Shown piece after piece: positions 1-5,024 of a DNA stretch of 5,024 bases (positions are counted from its first letter, which is position 1; each line of letters opens with the position of its first letter). The position numbers were made by a program, and so were the translations under genes. This DNA comes from a bacterium (GTDB taxonomy: Bacteria > SZUA-182). The notes under the pieces are model-generated. The model was not told the origin of the DNA and ran no database searches. It saw only the letters and a list, made by a program, of their open reading frames with translations. Where the stretch lies: NCBI GenBank assembly GCA_003230635.1, contig QIFF01000109.1:1-5024 (forward strand). The letters are read 5' to 3'.

Positions 1-253
1 TCAGGTCATAGACCCTTTTCAATTCCAGGTTTAATAAAGCCTCAAACTCGTGCGGATCCTTTAACTGGCCCAGGTGCTCCTCATAATCCGGGACATTCGC
101 CAGCTCCTCCCAGAGCGCTTTTGCGTCCTTTGTCTCCAGGAGACGCACCACCTGCTGGTTGTTCAGCAGATAAGTCTCCAGCACCCTGATTTTGCCCACC
201 GCAGAGATATAGCGGGGGTCAGCGCCCATTGTAGTTGGGGATAGATAAATCAT
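1..253 (-). CDS. ntpC: V/A-type ATPase subunit C, N-terminal part (runs off the left edge)
   Basis: This is the first 84 codons of subunit C (equivalent to eukaryotic subunit d), the funnel-shaped protein that sits on the rotor ring and connects it to the central stalk. The frame, read from the reverse complement, begins MIYLSPTTMGADPRYISAVG and continues with a helical segment (KIRVLETYLL, residues 21-30) followed by a charged helical stretch; an early aromatic residue followed by a helix led by a basic residue and 'LL' is typical of this family, whose members are about 330-360 aa, so roughly a quarter is present. I chose the ATG at 251-253 because GGGAAG lies 7 nt upstream. A second in-frame ATG (227-229, Met9) lacks a ribosome-binding site. 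The start is 3 nt after the stop of subunit E, so the two are translationally coupled. The identity rests as much on operon position as on the short sequence. Confidence 0.88.
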   Translation of the reverse strand, partial: MIYLSPTTMGADPRYISAVGKIRVLETYLLNNQQVVRLLETKDAKALWEELANVPDYEEHLGQLKDPHEFEALLNLELKRVYDL

Positions 254-256
254 GTT

Positions 257-856
257 TTACTTCCCAAACAGCGCCTGAGCAACGGTCAATTCCAGTTCAT
301 CCCGCTGCGCCCGCAGCAGGCCGGCGAAGGAGTTGTTGTTTTCCACCATGTTGCGCCGCAGGATAAAGCCCCCGCGGGGGAGCTGCTCGTCAAAGACCAG
401 TTTCACTTCCGCCTTCAGCCCGCGCTTTTTCAATTCCTGGTTAATGTCTGTCATAAAGCCGTTTCCCAGGTATTTCTGGTCCTCGCCAGCCACCACCACT
501 TGCTCGTCTCCCGTCAACTCCTGGGCCAGCAGCATCCGGCGGATTAATTCCTTATACTTATCGGCGGGCAGCTCTCTCAATTTGTTCAGGGCCGAGTTAA
601 AGACCTCTTCCACCAATTCCTGTTTGAGCTGCAAGAGTTCCTTGCGCTCATGAAGCTCAGCCGTTTGCAAGAGGCGTTGCCCCAGGCGTTTGGCCTCCTG
701 CTCACCCCGCTCCAGGGCCAGCTTTTGGGCGGCTTGGGCCTGTTTGCGGGCCTCAGCCAACTGCGCATCCGCCTGGGCCTGGGCCTTTTTCAGGATGGCC
801 TGGCTTTCCGCCTGGCTTTCGGCATCAATTTTAGCGATTATTGTTTCTAAAGACAT
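257..856 (-). CDS. ntpE: V/A-type ATPase subunit E (peripheral stalk)
   Basis: This 199-aa protein is subunit E, which pairs with subunit G/H to form the peripheral stalk holding the catalytic A/B head still against the membrane stator. Residues 1-85 are an Ala/Gln/Glu/Lys-rich coiled coil with no helix breakers (for example AILKKAQAQADAQLAEARKQ at 20-39). Residues 95-199 form the globular head-binding domain, with a short segment GGFILR at 162-167, an Asn-rich loop (VENNNSF, 171-177) and the characteristic tail ending in ALFGK. The length matches the family (about 190-210 aa). The ATG at 854-856 lies 4 nt after the stop of subunit K, with GGGGTAAG (partly inside the K stop region) as a weak ribosome-binding site. 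The gene sits between K and C exactly as in known bacterial V-ATPase operons. Nothing appears broken or unusual. Confidence 0.95.
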   Translation of the reverse strand: MSLETIIAKIDAESQAESQAILKKAQAQADAQLAEARKQAQAAQKLALERGEQEAKRLGQRLLQTAELHERKELLQLKQELVEEVFNSALNKLRELPADKYKELIRRMLLAQELTGDEQVVVAGEDQKYLGNGFMTDINQELKKRGLKAEVKLVFDEQLPRGGFILRRNMVENNNSFAGLLRAQRDELELTVAQALFGK

Positions 857-860
857 CAGC

Positions 861-1337
861 TTACCCCAGTTTAATGCCCAGTAAGAGCAAAATCGTAACC
901 AACAGGCCCAGCACGGCGTAGGTTTCTACCAAAGCCGAGAGAACCACTGCTTTCATAAACTCCTGGGGCTGCTTGGCTGCTACCTGCACCCCGGCTGCCG
1001 AAACCTTGCCCTGATGAATCCCTGATACCAGACCGCAAAGGGCAATCGGCAGGCAGGCAAAGAATATTTGCGCCCCCTGCTCTACGCTGACAGCGATGGC
1101 GGTTTCACCCAGCAGGCCCACCTTGATCATCACAAAAAAGGCGGCCACAAAACCGTAAATACCCTGGGTGCCCGGCAGCACCGACAGAATCAAAAGACTG
1201 GCAAATTTTTCCGGCGCCTCGCTCAAAACCCCGTCCGAGGCTTGACCGGCATAACCAATCCCTATACTGGAACCAATTCCGGATAAACTTACCGCCACAG
1301 CGGCACCAGCTACTGCTAAAACAATACCCCATCCCAT
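861..1337 (-). CDS. ntpK: V/A-type ATPase rotor subunit K (proteolipid, four-helix form)
   Basis: This 158-aa membrane protein is the proteolipid that forms the rotating ring. It has four hydrophobic helices in two similar hairpins: about residues 3-31, 46-73, 88-116 and 128-155. The internal duplication is visible (SGIG at 19-22 against SGIH at 105-108; EAPEKF at 40-45 against KQPQEF at 122-127). The ion-binding carboxylate is Glu138 in LVETYAVLG; the corresponding place in the first hairpin is Gly56 of LPGTQGIYGF, so there is one site per four helices. Leu54, Thr57, Gln58, Gln109 and Glu138 match the Na+ ligands of E. hirae NtpK (Leu61, Thr64, Gln65, Gln110, Glu139), and Tyr61 matches Tyr68. 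I used the ATG at 1335-1337, preceded by a perfect AGGAGG 7 nt upstream; the frame stays open to a TTG at 1373, but that extension includes the ribosome-binding site itself. Expected length is 155-160 aa. Confidence 0.96.
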   Translation of the reverse strand: MGWGIVLAVAGAAVAVSLSGIGSSIGIGYAGQASDGVLSEAPEKFASLLILSVLPGTQGIYGFVAAFFVMIKVGLLGETAIAVSVEQGAQIFFACLPIALCGLVSGIHQGKVSAAGVQVAAKQPQEFMKAVVLSALVETYAVLGLLVTILLLLGIKLG

Positions 1338-1344
1338 TAGATAA

Positions 1345-1350
1345 CCTCCT
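1345..1350 (-). promoter_or_regulatory. Strong ribosome-binding site of subunit K
   Basis: The minus strand reads AGGAGG followed by 7 nt (TTATCTA) and the ATG of subunit K. It fixes the start of K at 1337 and rules out the upstream TTG (1373) and ATG (1367) in the same frame. It is the strongest Shine-Dalgarno sequence in the window, which fits a subunit needed in about ten copies per complex, whereas the other genes have weaker sites. Confidence 0.9.
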
Positions 1351-1378
1351 TTTGTTTGGTAACGCATTGTCAAAACAT

Positions 1379-1582
1379 AACCACAGAGAACACAGAGAAA
1401 ATATTAACTATTTATTCCCTCTGTGCCCTCTAAGTAATCTTTTATGCTCTCTTTTAACCTTCCTGCTTTAAAATTAATCAGCAAACCAACTATCAGCTAA
1501 AACCTTTTACTGACGGCTGATGGCTGAGTGCCAATAGCTAAGATTTGGAGAACACAGAGAATTCTCTGTGCACTCTGTGGTT
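1379..1582. repeat. About 204-bp palindromic intergenic element with CACAGAG terminal inverted repeats
   Basis: The outer ends are 21-nt inverted repeats, 1379-1399 (AACCACAGAG AA CACAGAGAA) and 1562-1582, which match at 19 of 21 positions (the two mismatches are the central AA). Inside, the right end is itself a palindrome (1548-1575, with a perfect 18-bp core at 1553-1570), and the left end pairs imperfectly with TTCCCTCTGTGCCCTCT at 1415-1431, so the element looks like two palindromic units of the same motif flanking an AT-rich middle. A 14-nt stretch (GAGAACACAGAGAA) occurs as a direct repeat at 1386-1399 and 1548-1561. The element begins directly after the stop codon of subunit I and ends 41 nt before the start of subunit K. 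There is no open reading frame of note and no clear target-site duplication. From memory, similar ACCACAGAG...CTCTGTGGT repeats are scattered in many bacterial genomes; I could not search for it. Confidence 0.75.
1510..1530. repeat. Three degenerate tandem heptamers (CTGAYGG-like)
   Basis: Within the intergenic element lie three consecutive 7-nt units, CTGACGG, CTGATGG and CTGAGTG. An ATCAGCT at 1492-1498 and AATAGCT at 1533-1539 are related fragments on either side. The units are short and imperfect, so this is a minor repeat; its presence in the middle of the palindromic element supports a repeat-derived, non-coding origin of the whole gap. Confidence 0.5.
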
Positions 1583-3610
1583 TTATCCTCTTTCCTCAGC
1601 CTGGTAAATAGAATATTTTTCTTCCCAGCAGAAGGGTGCAAAGGCCTTGCCTCCCCCTTCAAAGAACTTGGGAAAGAACTCTACGAATTGTAAACGACTG
1701 GTATGCACAAATGCTCCCAGGGCATTAATCGCCAGATTGAACAGATGTCCACCAACCATGATTATAACCATCAACAGATAGCCTACCACAGGCACCCCGG
1801 TGGTCAAGAGGGCAATCTTGTTGACCACCATGCCGATTACGCCGGTGGCCAGCCCCAGGGCCAGCAGGCGGGAGTAAGAGAGAACGTCGCTCATGTAAGC
1901 AACTATGTTATATAATTCCAGCAAGCCCATCCCCAGGCGCTTGAGGGGGTTGCGCTCCTTGTAAGGGCTGAGTATCAGCAGCGCCCCCACTCCGCTGTAA
2001 ACCAAGGCCTTGCGAATTAAAACCAAATCGCCGCCTATCTTAGCAATCTCCAGGCAATATACCCCTATACCCAGCAACAACATCAGCCAGGGCACCTGCA
2101 CCAGCAAAGCGTCCGCCCAGGCCCTATGCCTGATATTGTCATACATCTTCACCGCAATCCCGAAGCATATCTGAATATAACCCAGCACCAGGGACAGAAC
2201 CATAAAGGTCATGGGGTCCTTGATGGGGTCAAAGATCATCATCTTATTCTTGAGTACCTGCAGGGGGGCAAAGGCAGGGGGTAAAAGATCAATTATGTTG
2301 CCAAACCAGCCGCCGGTGGCGGCGCCGGCCAGAACTGTGGCCAGGCCGGCCAGTACGAACAGGCGCACCATCTGGCGAGGGCCCTCTCCCAGTGAGAGCT
2401 TGCGCAGGCACCAAAAACTGCCCAGTATCAGCAAGATGCCATAACCGGCGTCGGTCAGGCACAGGCCAAAGAAGATAAAGAAAAATGGCGCTAGCAGGGG
2501 GGTGGGGTCCAGCTCTTTGGAATGCGGCAGGCCATAGAGCCTGGTAATCGCTTCAAAGGGGTTTATAACCCCACGGTTGAGCAGTTGCACCGGGGGCGTC
2601 TCATCCTCACCCGGCTCCCGCAGATTGATGGCTATTTCCTGAAACTTGTTTTCCAGGCGTTGCTTGAGCTTATCCACCTTGCTCTCACAAACCCAGCCCT
2701 CCAGCAGCAGGGTCTTTGAGGTGTTAAAAAGGGAGGTATGCACCTCTTGCTGTTTTTTTCGGTTGTGGTAATAGTCATACAGCTTTTCCAGGTTCTCTTT
2801 AAAACAGAGCAACTTAGCGCTTTGCTCCTGCAACCGCTGAAGCTCCTGCTCGGTCTGGGCCAACCCCTCTTGCGCCCGTTGAATGATCTGCTGGGGGGAG
2901 TAGGGCTGGGGAGGCAGCTTAACCTGCTCTACCTCAAAGTCCACCAGGCACGATTCCAAGAGGGGCTTGTCCTCTTTGAGGATAATCAGCAGCAGGTAAT
3001 GATAGTCCCCTTCCCGGCTGACCTCGTGCAGCACCATTTGCTCGCTTAAGCACTCCCGTAGTCGTTGGGAAAAATCCCCGTCGTGCTCCTGAGCCACTTG
3101 CAGGGGATAGAGATAGGTAGTCGCCGTTTCCTGCAGCTCATCCAAGGGTACGTCCAAGCCTAGCCAGGGGTGAAAATCGACTAATTGAGTTTGGAATTGC
3201 TGGGTGTGCTGGTGCAACTCATGAACTTGATGCTCCAGCTCTTGGCACTGGCGATAGACCTGGTTCAGGTCAAATTCGGCCTCCAGGGTTTTTAACTGAG
3301 TTAAGTTTACCTGCGGTTTGCCCTGGGCCAGCTTCTCCATAAAGCCCAGAGAGGGCTCAAACGGCTTGATAAATTTCAGGCAATACTCTATTTTGCTCAA
3401 GGCGGCCTCAGCCATGGGGGCTGCTTCAGTCTGGGGAGTTGCCACTGAGCTTTCCAGGGCAGCTTGCTCTTCTTCCAGGTCGCCTTCGCGCCAATCAACG
3501 ATATGCACCCCGCCGATCTGCTGCAGCTCTTCCAGCAAGGTCTCCCGTACGGTGTTATGAGCAACCAGTTGTAGTTTTTTGAATTTAGCTATGGCCATTT
3601 TTTTGTACAA
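1583..3610 (-). CDS. ntpI: V/A-type ATPase subunit I (membrane stator, a-subunit homologue)
   Basis: This is the 675-aa stator subunit that holds the ion half-channels and faces the K ring. Residues 1-340 are cytosolic: an alpha/beta start (KKLQLVAHNTVRETLLEELQ), then two coiled-coil stretches (about 100-142 and 240-290) that carry the peripheral stalks. Residues 370-660 contain about eight membrane helices. Family landmarks are FFGLCLTDAGYG (380-391), GGWFGN (433-438), LSYSRLLALGLA (577-588), where Arg581 is the essential arginine opposite the rotor carboxylate (yeast Vph1 Arg735), and HTSRLQFVEFFPKFFEGGGK (636-655), where Arg639 matches yeast Arg799. Two starts are possible: TTG at 3610, with GGAGAGAGGG 4-8 nt upstream, or ATG at 3598 (Met5), which fits the usual MAI-type N-terminus of the family but lies 16 nt from that site. 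I list the longer form. The gap to the subunit G/H stop is 29 nt. The length is normal and the gene appears intact. Confidence 0.96.
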   Translation of the reverse strand: MYKKMAIAKFKKLQLVAHNTVRETLLEELQQIGGVHIVDWREGDLEEEQAALESSVATPQTEAAPMAEAALSKIEYCLKFIKPFEPSLGFMEKLAQGKPQVNLTQLKTLEAEFDLNQVYRQCQELEHQVHELHQHTQQFQTQLVDFHPWLGLDVPLDELQETATTYLYPLQVAQEHDGDFSQRLRECLSEQMVLHEVSREGDYHYLLLIILKEDKPLLESCLVDFEVEQVKLPPQPYSPQQIIQRAQEGLAQTEQELQRLQEQSAKLLCFKENLEKLYDYYHNRKKQQEVHTSLFNTSKTLLLEGWVCESKVDKLKQRLENKFQEIAINLREPGEDETPPVQLLNRGVINPFEAITRLYGLPHSKELDPTPLLAPFFFIFFGLCLTDAGYGILLILGSFWCLRKLSLGEGPRQMVRLFVLAGLATVLAGAATGGWFGNIIDLLPPAFAPLQVLKNKMMIFDPIKDPMTFMVLSLVLGYIQICFGIAVKMYDNIRHRAWADALLVQVPWLMLLLGIGVYCLEIAKIGGDLVLIRKALVYSGVGALLILSPYKERNPLKRLGMGLLELYNIVAYMSDVLSYSRLLALGLATGVIGMVVNKIALLTTGVPVVGYLLMVIIMVGGHLFNLAINALGAFVHTSRLQFVEFFPKFFEGGGKAFAPFCWEEKYSIYQAEERG

Positions 3611-3614
3611 AGTT

Positions 3615-3624
3615 CCCTCTCTCC
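3615..3624 (-). promoter_or_regulatory. Purine-rich ribosome-binding site of subunit I
   Basis: The minus strand carries GGAGAGAGGG. Measured to the TTG at 3610 the spacing is 4 nt from the last G or 8 nt from the GGAGAG core, which is workable; measured to the ATG at 3598 it is 16 nt or more, which is long. This favours TTG initiation, against the family alignment that favours ATG. Confidence 0.6.
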
Positions 3625-3639
3625 GCTGAGGAAAGGGGG

Positions 3640-3951
3640 CTAAGAGGTCAGCCTTTCTATGACCAGGTTTACCGCAGCGCTTCGCTGCTGTTGGGACTGG
3701 CTCTGGATGGCTTCTTTTTGGGCTTGGGATTGCTGCCGTACCTTAACTATTTCCTTTTCGGCTTGCTCCTCAGCAGCTTTGAGCATAACCTGCACCTTCT
3801 GCTGAGACTCTTTCTGTCCGTCGGCCAGCTGTTCTTGCCCCTGGGAGCGCGCCTCTTCCAGCAGGGTCTTGGCCCGGGTTTCGCTGTCTGTTACACCTTG
3901 CGCCGCTTTGGCCTCTGCCTGTTTAATCTTCTGAATAGTTTCTTTTAGCAT
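3640..3951 (-). CDS. ntpF: V/A-type ATPase subunit G/H (peripheral stalk coiled coil)
   Basis: This 103-aa protein is the small stalk subunit (NtpF in E. hirae, AhaH in archaea, subunit G in Thermus) that forms a heterodimeric coiled coil with subunit E. It is almost wholly helical and very rich in Gln, Glu, Ala and Lys: MLKETIQKIKQAEAKAAQ at the start, a long heptad-like run through about residue 90, and a short hydrophobic end (AVNLVIERLTS). There is no membrane segment. The length matches the family (about 100-110 aa). I chose the ATG at 3949-3951, with GGGGTG 4 nt upstream; the in-frame TTG at 3963 would add only four residues and lacks a ribosome-binding site. As the first gene of the ATPase set, its position agrees with the canonical G-I-K-E-C order. 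Sequence alone is low complexity, so the call leans on context. Confidence 0.9.
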   Translation of the reverse strand: MLKETIQKIKQAEAKAAQGVTDSETRAKTLLEEARSQGQEQLADGQKESQQKVQVMLKAAEEQAEKEIVKVRQQSQAQKEAIQSQSQQQRSAAVNLVIERLTS

Positions 3952-3973
3952 TCTACACCCCAAATTAAAAATT

Positions 3974-3977
3974 TAGT
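3974..3977. repeat. Left copy of the probable TAGT target duplication
   Basis: TAGT directly precedes the left terminal repeat of the 107-bp element and is repeated directly after its right terminal repeat at 4085-4088. Joining the two flanks at a single copy gives a continuous, sensible sequence: the MCE gene would end in TAA followed by a 21-nt leader to subunit G/H. Confidence 0.55.
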
Positions 3978-4084
3978 GGGTGCCTTGAAAAATGAGAATT
4001 TTCGTTCAAGATCAAGGCATGCGAAAAATTTAACCACAGGCATATGTTTGATATTCCGAGGATTAAATATTTTTCAAGGTGCCC
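3978..4084. mobile_element. 107-bp MITE-like element with 16-bp terminal inverted repeats
   Basis: The ends are GGGTGCCTTGAAAAAT (3978-3993) and, read inward on the other strand, GGGCACCTTGAAAAAT (4069-4084), matching at 14 of 16 positions. The element is flanked on both sides by the same 4 bases, TAGT (3974-3977 and 4085-4088), as expected of a target-site duplication. It has no coding capacity, so a transposase would have to act from elsewhere. Inside there is a further 7-bp stem (GCCTTGA at 3982-3988 with TCAAGGC at 4012-4018) and an imperfect stem of AATTTTCG (3997-4004) with CGAAAAATT (4022-4030), so the RNA would be strongly folded. It occupies nearly all of the gap between the MCE gene and subunit G/H. 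The transposon family is not identified; 4-bp duplications can also arise by chance. Confidence 0.7.
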
Positions 4085-5024
4085 TAGTTACTTACCGCCC
4101 CGGCGCCGTAAGCCATGCCGCCCAGGAAAGCTTTCAAGTCCTGGTCACTGAAGAGCAGACCGGCCCCGATAAAGAAGCTGCGATACTCATCATCTATAAT
4201 ATCATCCACGCCGACATTGACAAATACCCGCTCATAGAAATAAAAATTGGTGGTGAATTTCAAGTGCGGTTCGTCCGCTCCCAAATCAAAGGCCTCTATG
4301 CGGAACTTTACTCTTTTCTCGCCCCAGGGCTCATAATCCAGGCCCACCCCGCCGGTGGATTCAATCAGACCGCCCCGGACGGTAAAATCGTAAAACTTCT
4401 TGGCGATCTGGACGCTGAACTTCAGCTCATCCTCGTTGACTTCCTCCTTGGTGGTGGTAGTTACCCCGCCGGTAGTCGTCTTGGTGGTTTTCTCTTCGTC
4501 CTTCCCCCGCGGGTCATCAACTACCTCCAGCAGGTAAAACTTATCGTCCCGCGGCTGGAGGCGCAGGGAAATGTAGGTCTTAGCGTCATCGGAGTCAAAC
4601 AGGTACTCGCTACGCACCCCCACAAAAACCTTTAAGTCCTTGCCTTTTTCAAAGAAACCCTTTAAGCCCTTCAGGCTGGCGTTCAGGTTATTATAAGCGG
4701 ATTCATCCTTAAACAGTTTCCCCAGCGTGCCCTCGCCCTTTTCAATTTTCTTGCTCAGCTTACTCACCGAGGCCAGGGTCTCGTTAAGCTTTTCCGAGGC
4801 CTGGCGAACCCTGGCCACACTGGCTTTTAGGTCCTTGCGGTTTTCTTTCAGTATCCCCTGCACCTCGTCCATTACGTCACGGGCCTTGTCCGCCAGGCGG
4901 GGGGATTCCTTATTCAGGGTTTGGCTGGCCTTTTCCAGGTTGGCCAGGGTGCGCTCCAACTGGGTGCGGTTGGTTTTAACAATCTCATTTAAGTGCTTGG
5001 ATAATTCTTTAACGTACTTAACTG
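4084..5024 (-). CDS. MCE/MlaD-family lipid-transport protein with beta-rich C-terminal domain (5' end outside window)
   Basis: The frame is open to the right edge, giving 312 visible residues; the N-terminus and the MCE domain itself lie outside. Residues 1-95 (counted from the edge) form a long helical coiled coil with Leu/Val/Ala repeats. The motif KGEGTLGKLFKDESAYNNLN (95-114) is the hallmark that follows the helical part of MlaD/MCE substrate-binding proteins, which form hexameric lipid channels in the periplasm anchored at the inner membrane. After it comes about 170 residues of alternating beta-strand sequence with many aromatic residues (roughly 129-142, 149-170, 200-232, 237-248, 252-275, 281-301), interrupted by a Thr-rich loop (KTTKTTTGGVTTTTKEE, 178-194); this resembles an outer-membrane barrel domain. 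E. coli MlaD (183 aa) has no such extension. A TTG at 4957-4959 in this frame is not the start because the same reading continues upstream. The MCE assignment is firm, the barrel is inferred. Confidence 0.85.
   Translation of the reverse strand, partial: VKYVKELSKHLNEIVKTNRTQLERTLANLEKASQTLNKESPRLADKARDVMDEVQGILKENRKDLKASVARVRQASEKLNETLASVSKLSKKIEKGEGTLGKLFKDESAYNNLNASLKGLKGFFEKGKDLKVFVGVRSEYLFDSDDAKTYISLRLQPRDDKFYLLEVVDDPRGKDEEKTTKTTTGGVTTTTKEEVNEDELKFSVQIAKKFYDFTVRGGLIESTGGVGLDYEPWGEKRVKFRIEAFDLGADEPHLKFTTNFYFYERVFVNVGVDDIIDDEYRSFFIGAGLLFSDQDLKAFLGGMAYGAGAVSN
4085..4088. repeat. Right copy of the probable TAGT target duplication
   Basis: This TAGT lies within the last two codons of the MCE gene (AAC TAG on the minus strand). 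The final G of the TAG stop (position 4084) is the first base of the inserted element, so the present stop codon would be a product of the insertion; the uninterrupted sequence would read TAA at the same place, leaving the protein unchanged. Confidence 0.55.

Noticed and set aside
333..653. Plus-strand open frame of 106 codons antisense to subunit E
   Set aside because: Ser/Arg/Phe-rich translation typical of a shadow frame; subunit E on the other strand is clear.
1338..1378. TTGACA on the minus strand upstream of subunit K as a promoter -35 box
   Set aside because: No acceptable -10 hexamer lies 16-18 nt downstream; the region there is the ribosome-binding site.
1553..1582. Palindrome after subunit I as a rho-independent terminator
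   Set aside because: There is no run of T after the stem on the minus strand, and a terminator here would cut off K, E and C.
1379..1582. CRISPR array
   Set aside because: The repeated CACAGAG units are inverted and irregularly spaced, with no constant spacer length.
2738..3049. Plus-strand open frame of 103 codons rich in Leu
   Set aside because: It is the mirror of the Gln/Glu/Lys coiled-coil codons of subunit I, which read as Leu/Phe on the opposite strand.
3978..4084. Possible promoter within the 107-bp element (TTGAAA on the minus strand)
   Set aside because: The sequence 16-17 nt downstream (AATATC) matches the -10 consensus poorly; TTGAAA is part of the terminal repeat.
3976..4635. 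Plus-strand open frame of 219 codons antisense to the MCE gene
   Set aside because: It overlaps a well-supported minus-strand gene, begins inside the repeat element, has no ribosome-binding site and shows no recognisable domain; its openness follows from the codon bias of the opposite strand.

Overview
The window carries the front half of a bacterial V/A-type (rotary) ATPase operon, entirely on the minus strand, preceded by the end of an MCE/MlaD-family lipid-transport gene. Read in the direction of transcription (right to left) the order is: MCE-family protein (5'-truncated at the window edge) - subunit G/H - subunit I - subunit K - subunit E - subunit C (cut at the left edge). The order G-I-K-E-C is that of the classical bacterial V-ATPase operons (Enterococcus hirae ntpFIKEC..., Thermus), so subunits F, A, B and D would be expected beyond position 1. 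The MCE protein implies a two-membrane (Gram-negative) cell. Moderate GC, an MCE protein with a beta-rich C-terminal domain and intergenic palindromic repeats would fit Desulfobacterota or a related lineage, but this is an impression and not a taxonomic proof.

Region by region: 1-253 start of subunit C; 257-856 subunit E; 861-1337 the 158-aa four-helix rotor subunit K; 1338-1582 a 245-bp intergenic stretch mostly filled by a palindromic repeat element of the CACAGAG type; 1583-3610 subunit I with a cytosolic coiled-coil half and a membrane half carrying the essential arginine; 3640-3951 the small coiled-coil subunit G/H; 3952-4083 an intergenic stretch holding a 107-bp MITE-like element with 16-bp terminal inverted repeats and a probable 4-bp target duplication; 4084-5024 the C-terminal part of the MCE protein.

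How the parts work together: G/H and E form the peripheral stalk, I is the membrane stator with the ion half-channels, K forms the rotor ring, and C couples the ring to the central stalk. Subunit K retains all side chains that bind Na+ in the E. hirae ring, so a sodium-coupled enzyme is a reasonable prediction. K-E-C are tightly packed (4-nt and 3-nt gaps), while the two wider gaps (I-K and MCE-G/H) are each explained by an inserted repeat element starting right at the stop codon of the preceding gene. Removing the 107-bp element restores a 21-nt gap between the MCE gene and the ATPase, which suggests that the two were once one tightly packed transcription unit. No unknown multi-gene system is visible; the points of most interest are the two non-coding elements, the barrel-like extension of the MCE protein and the sodium-type rotor site.
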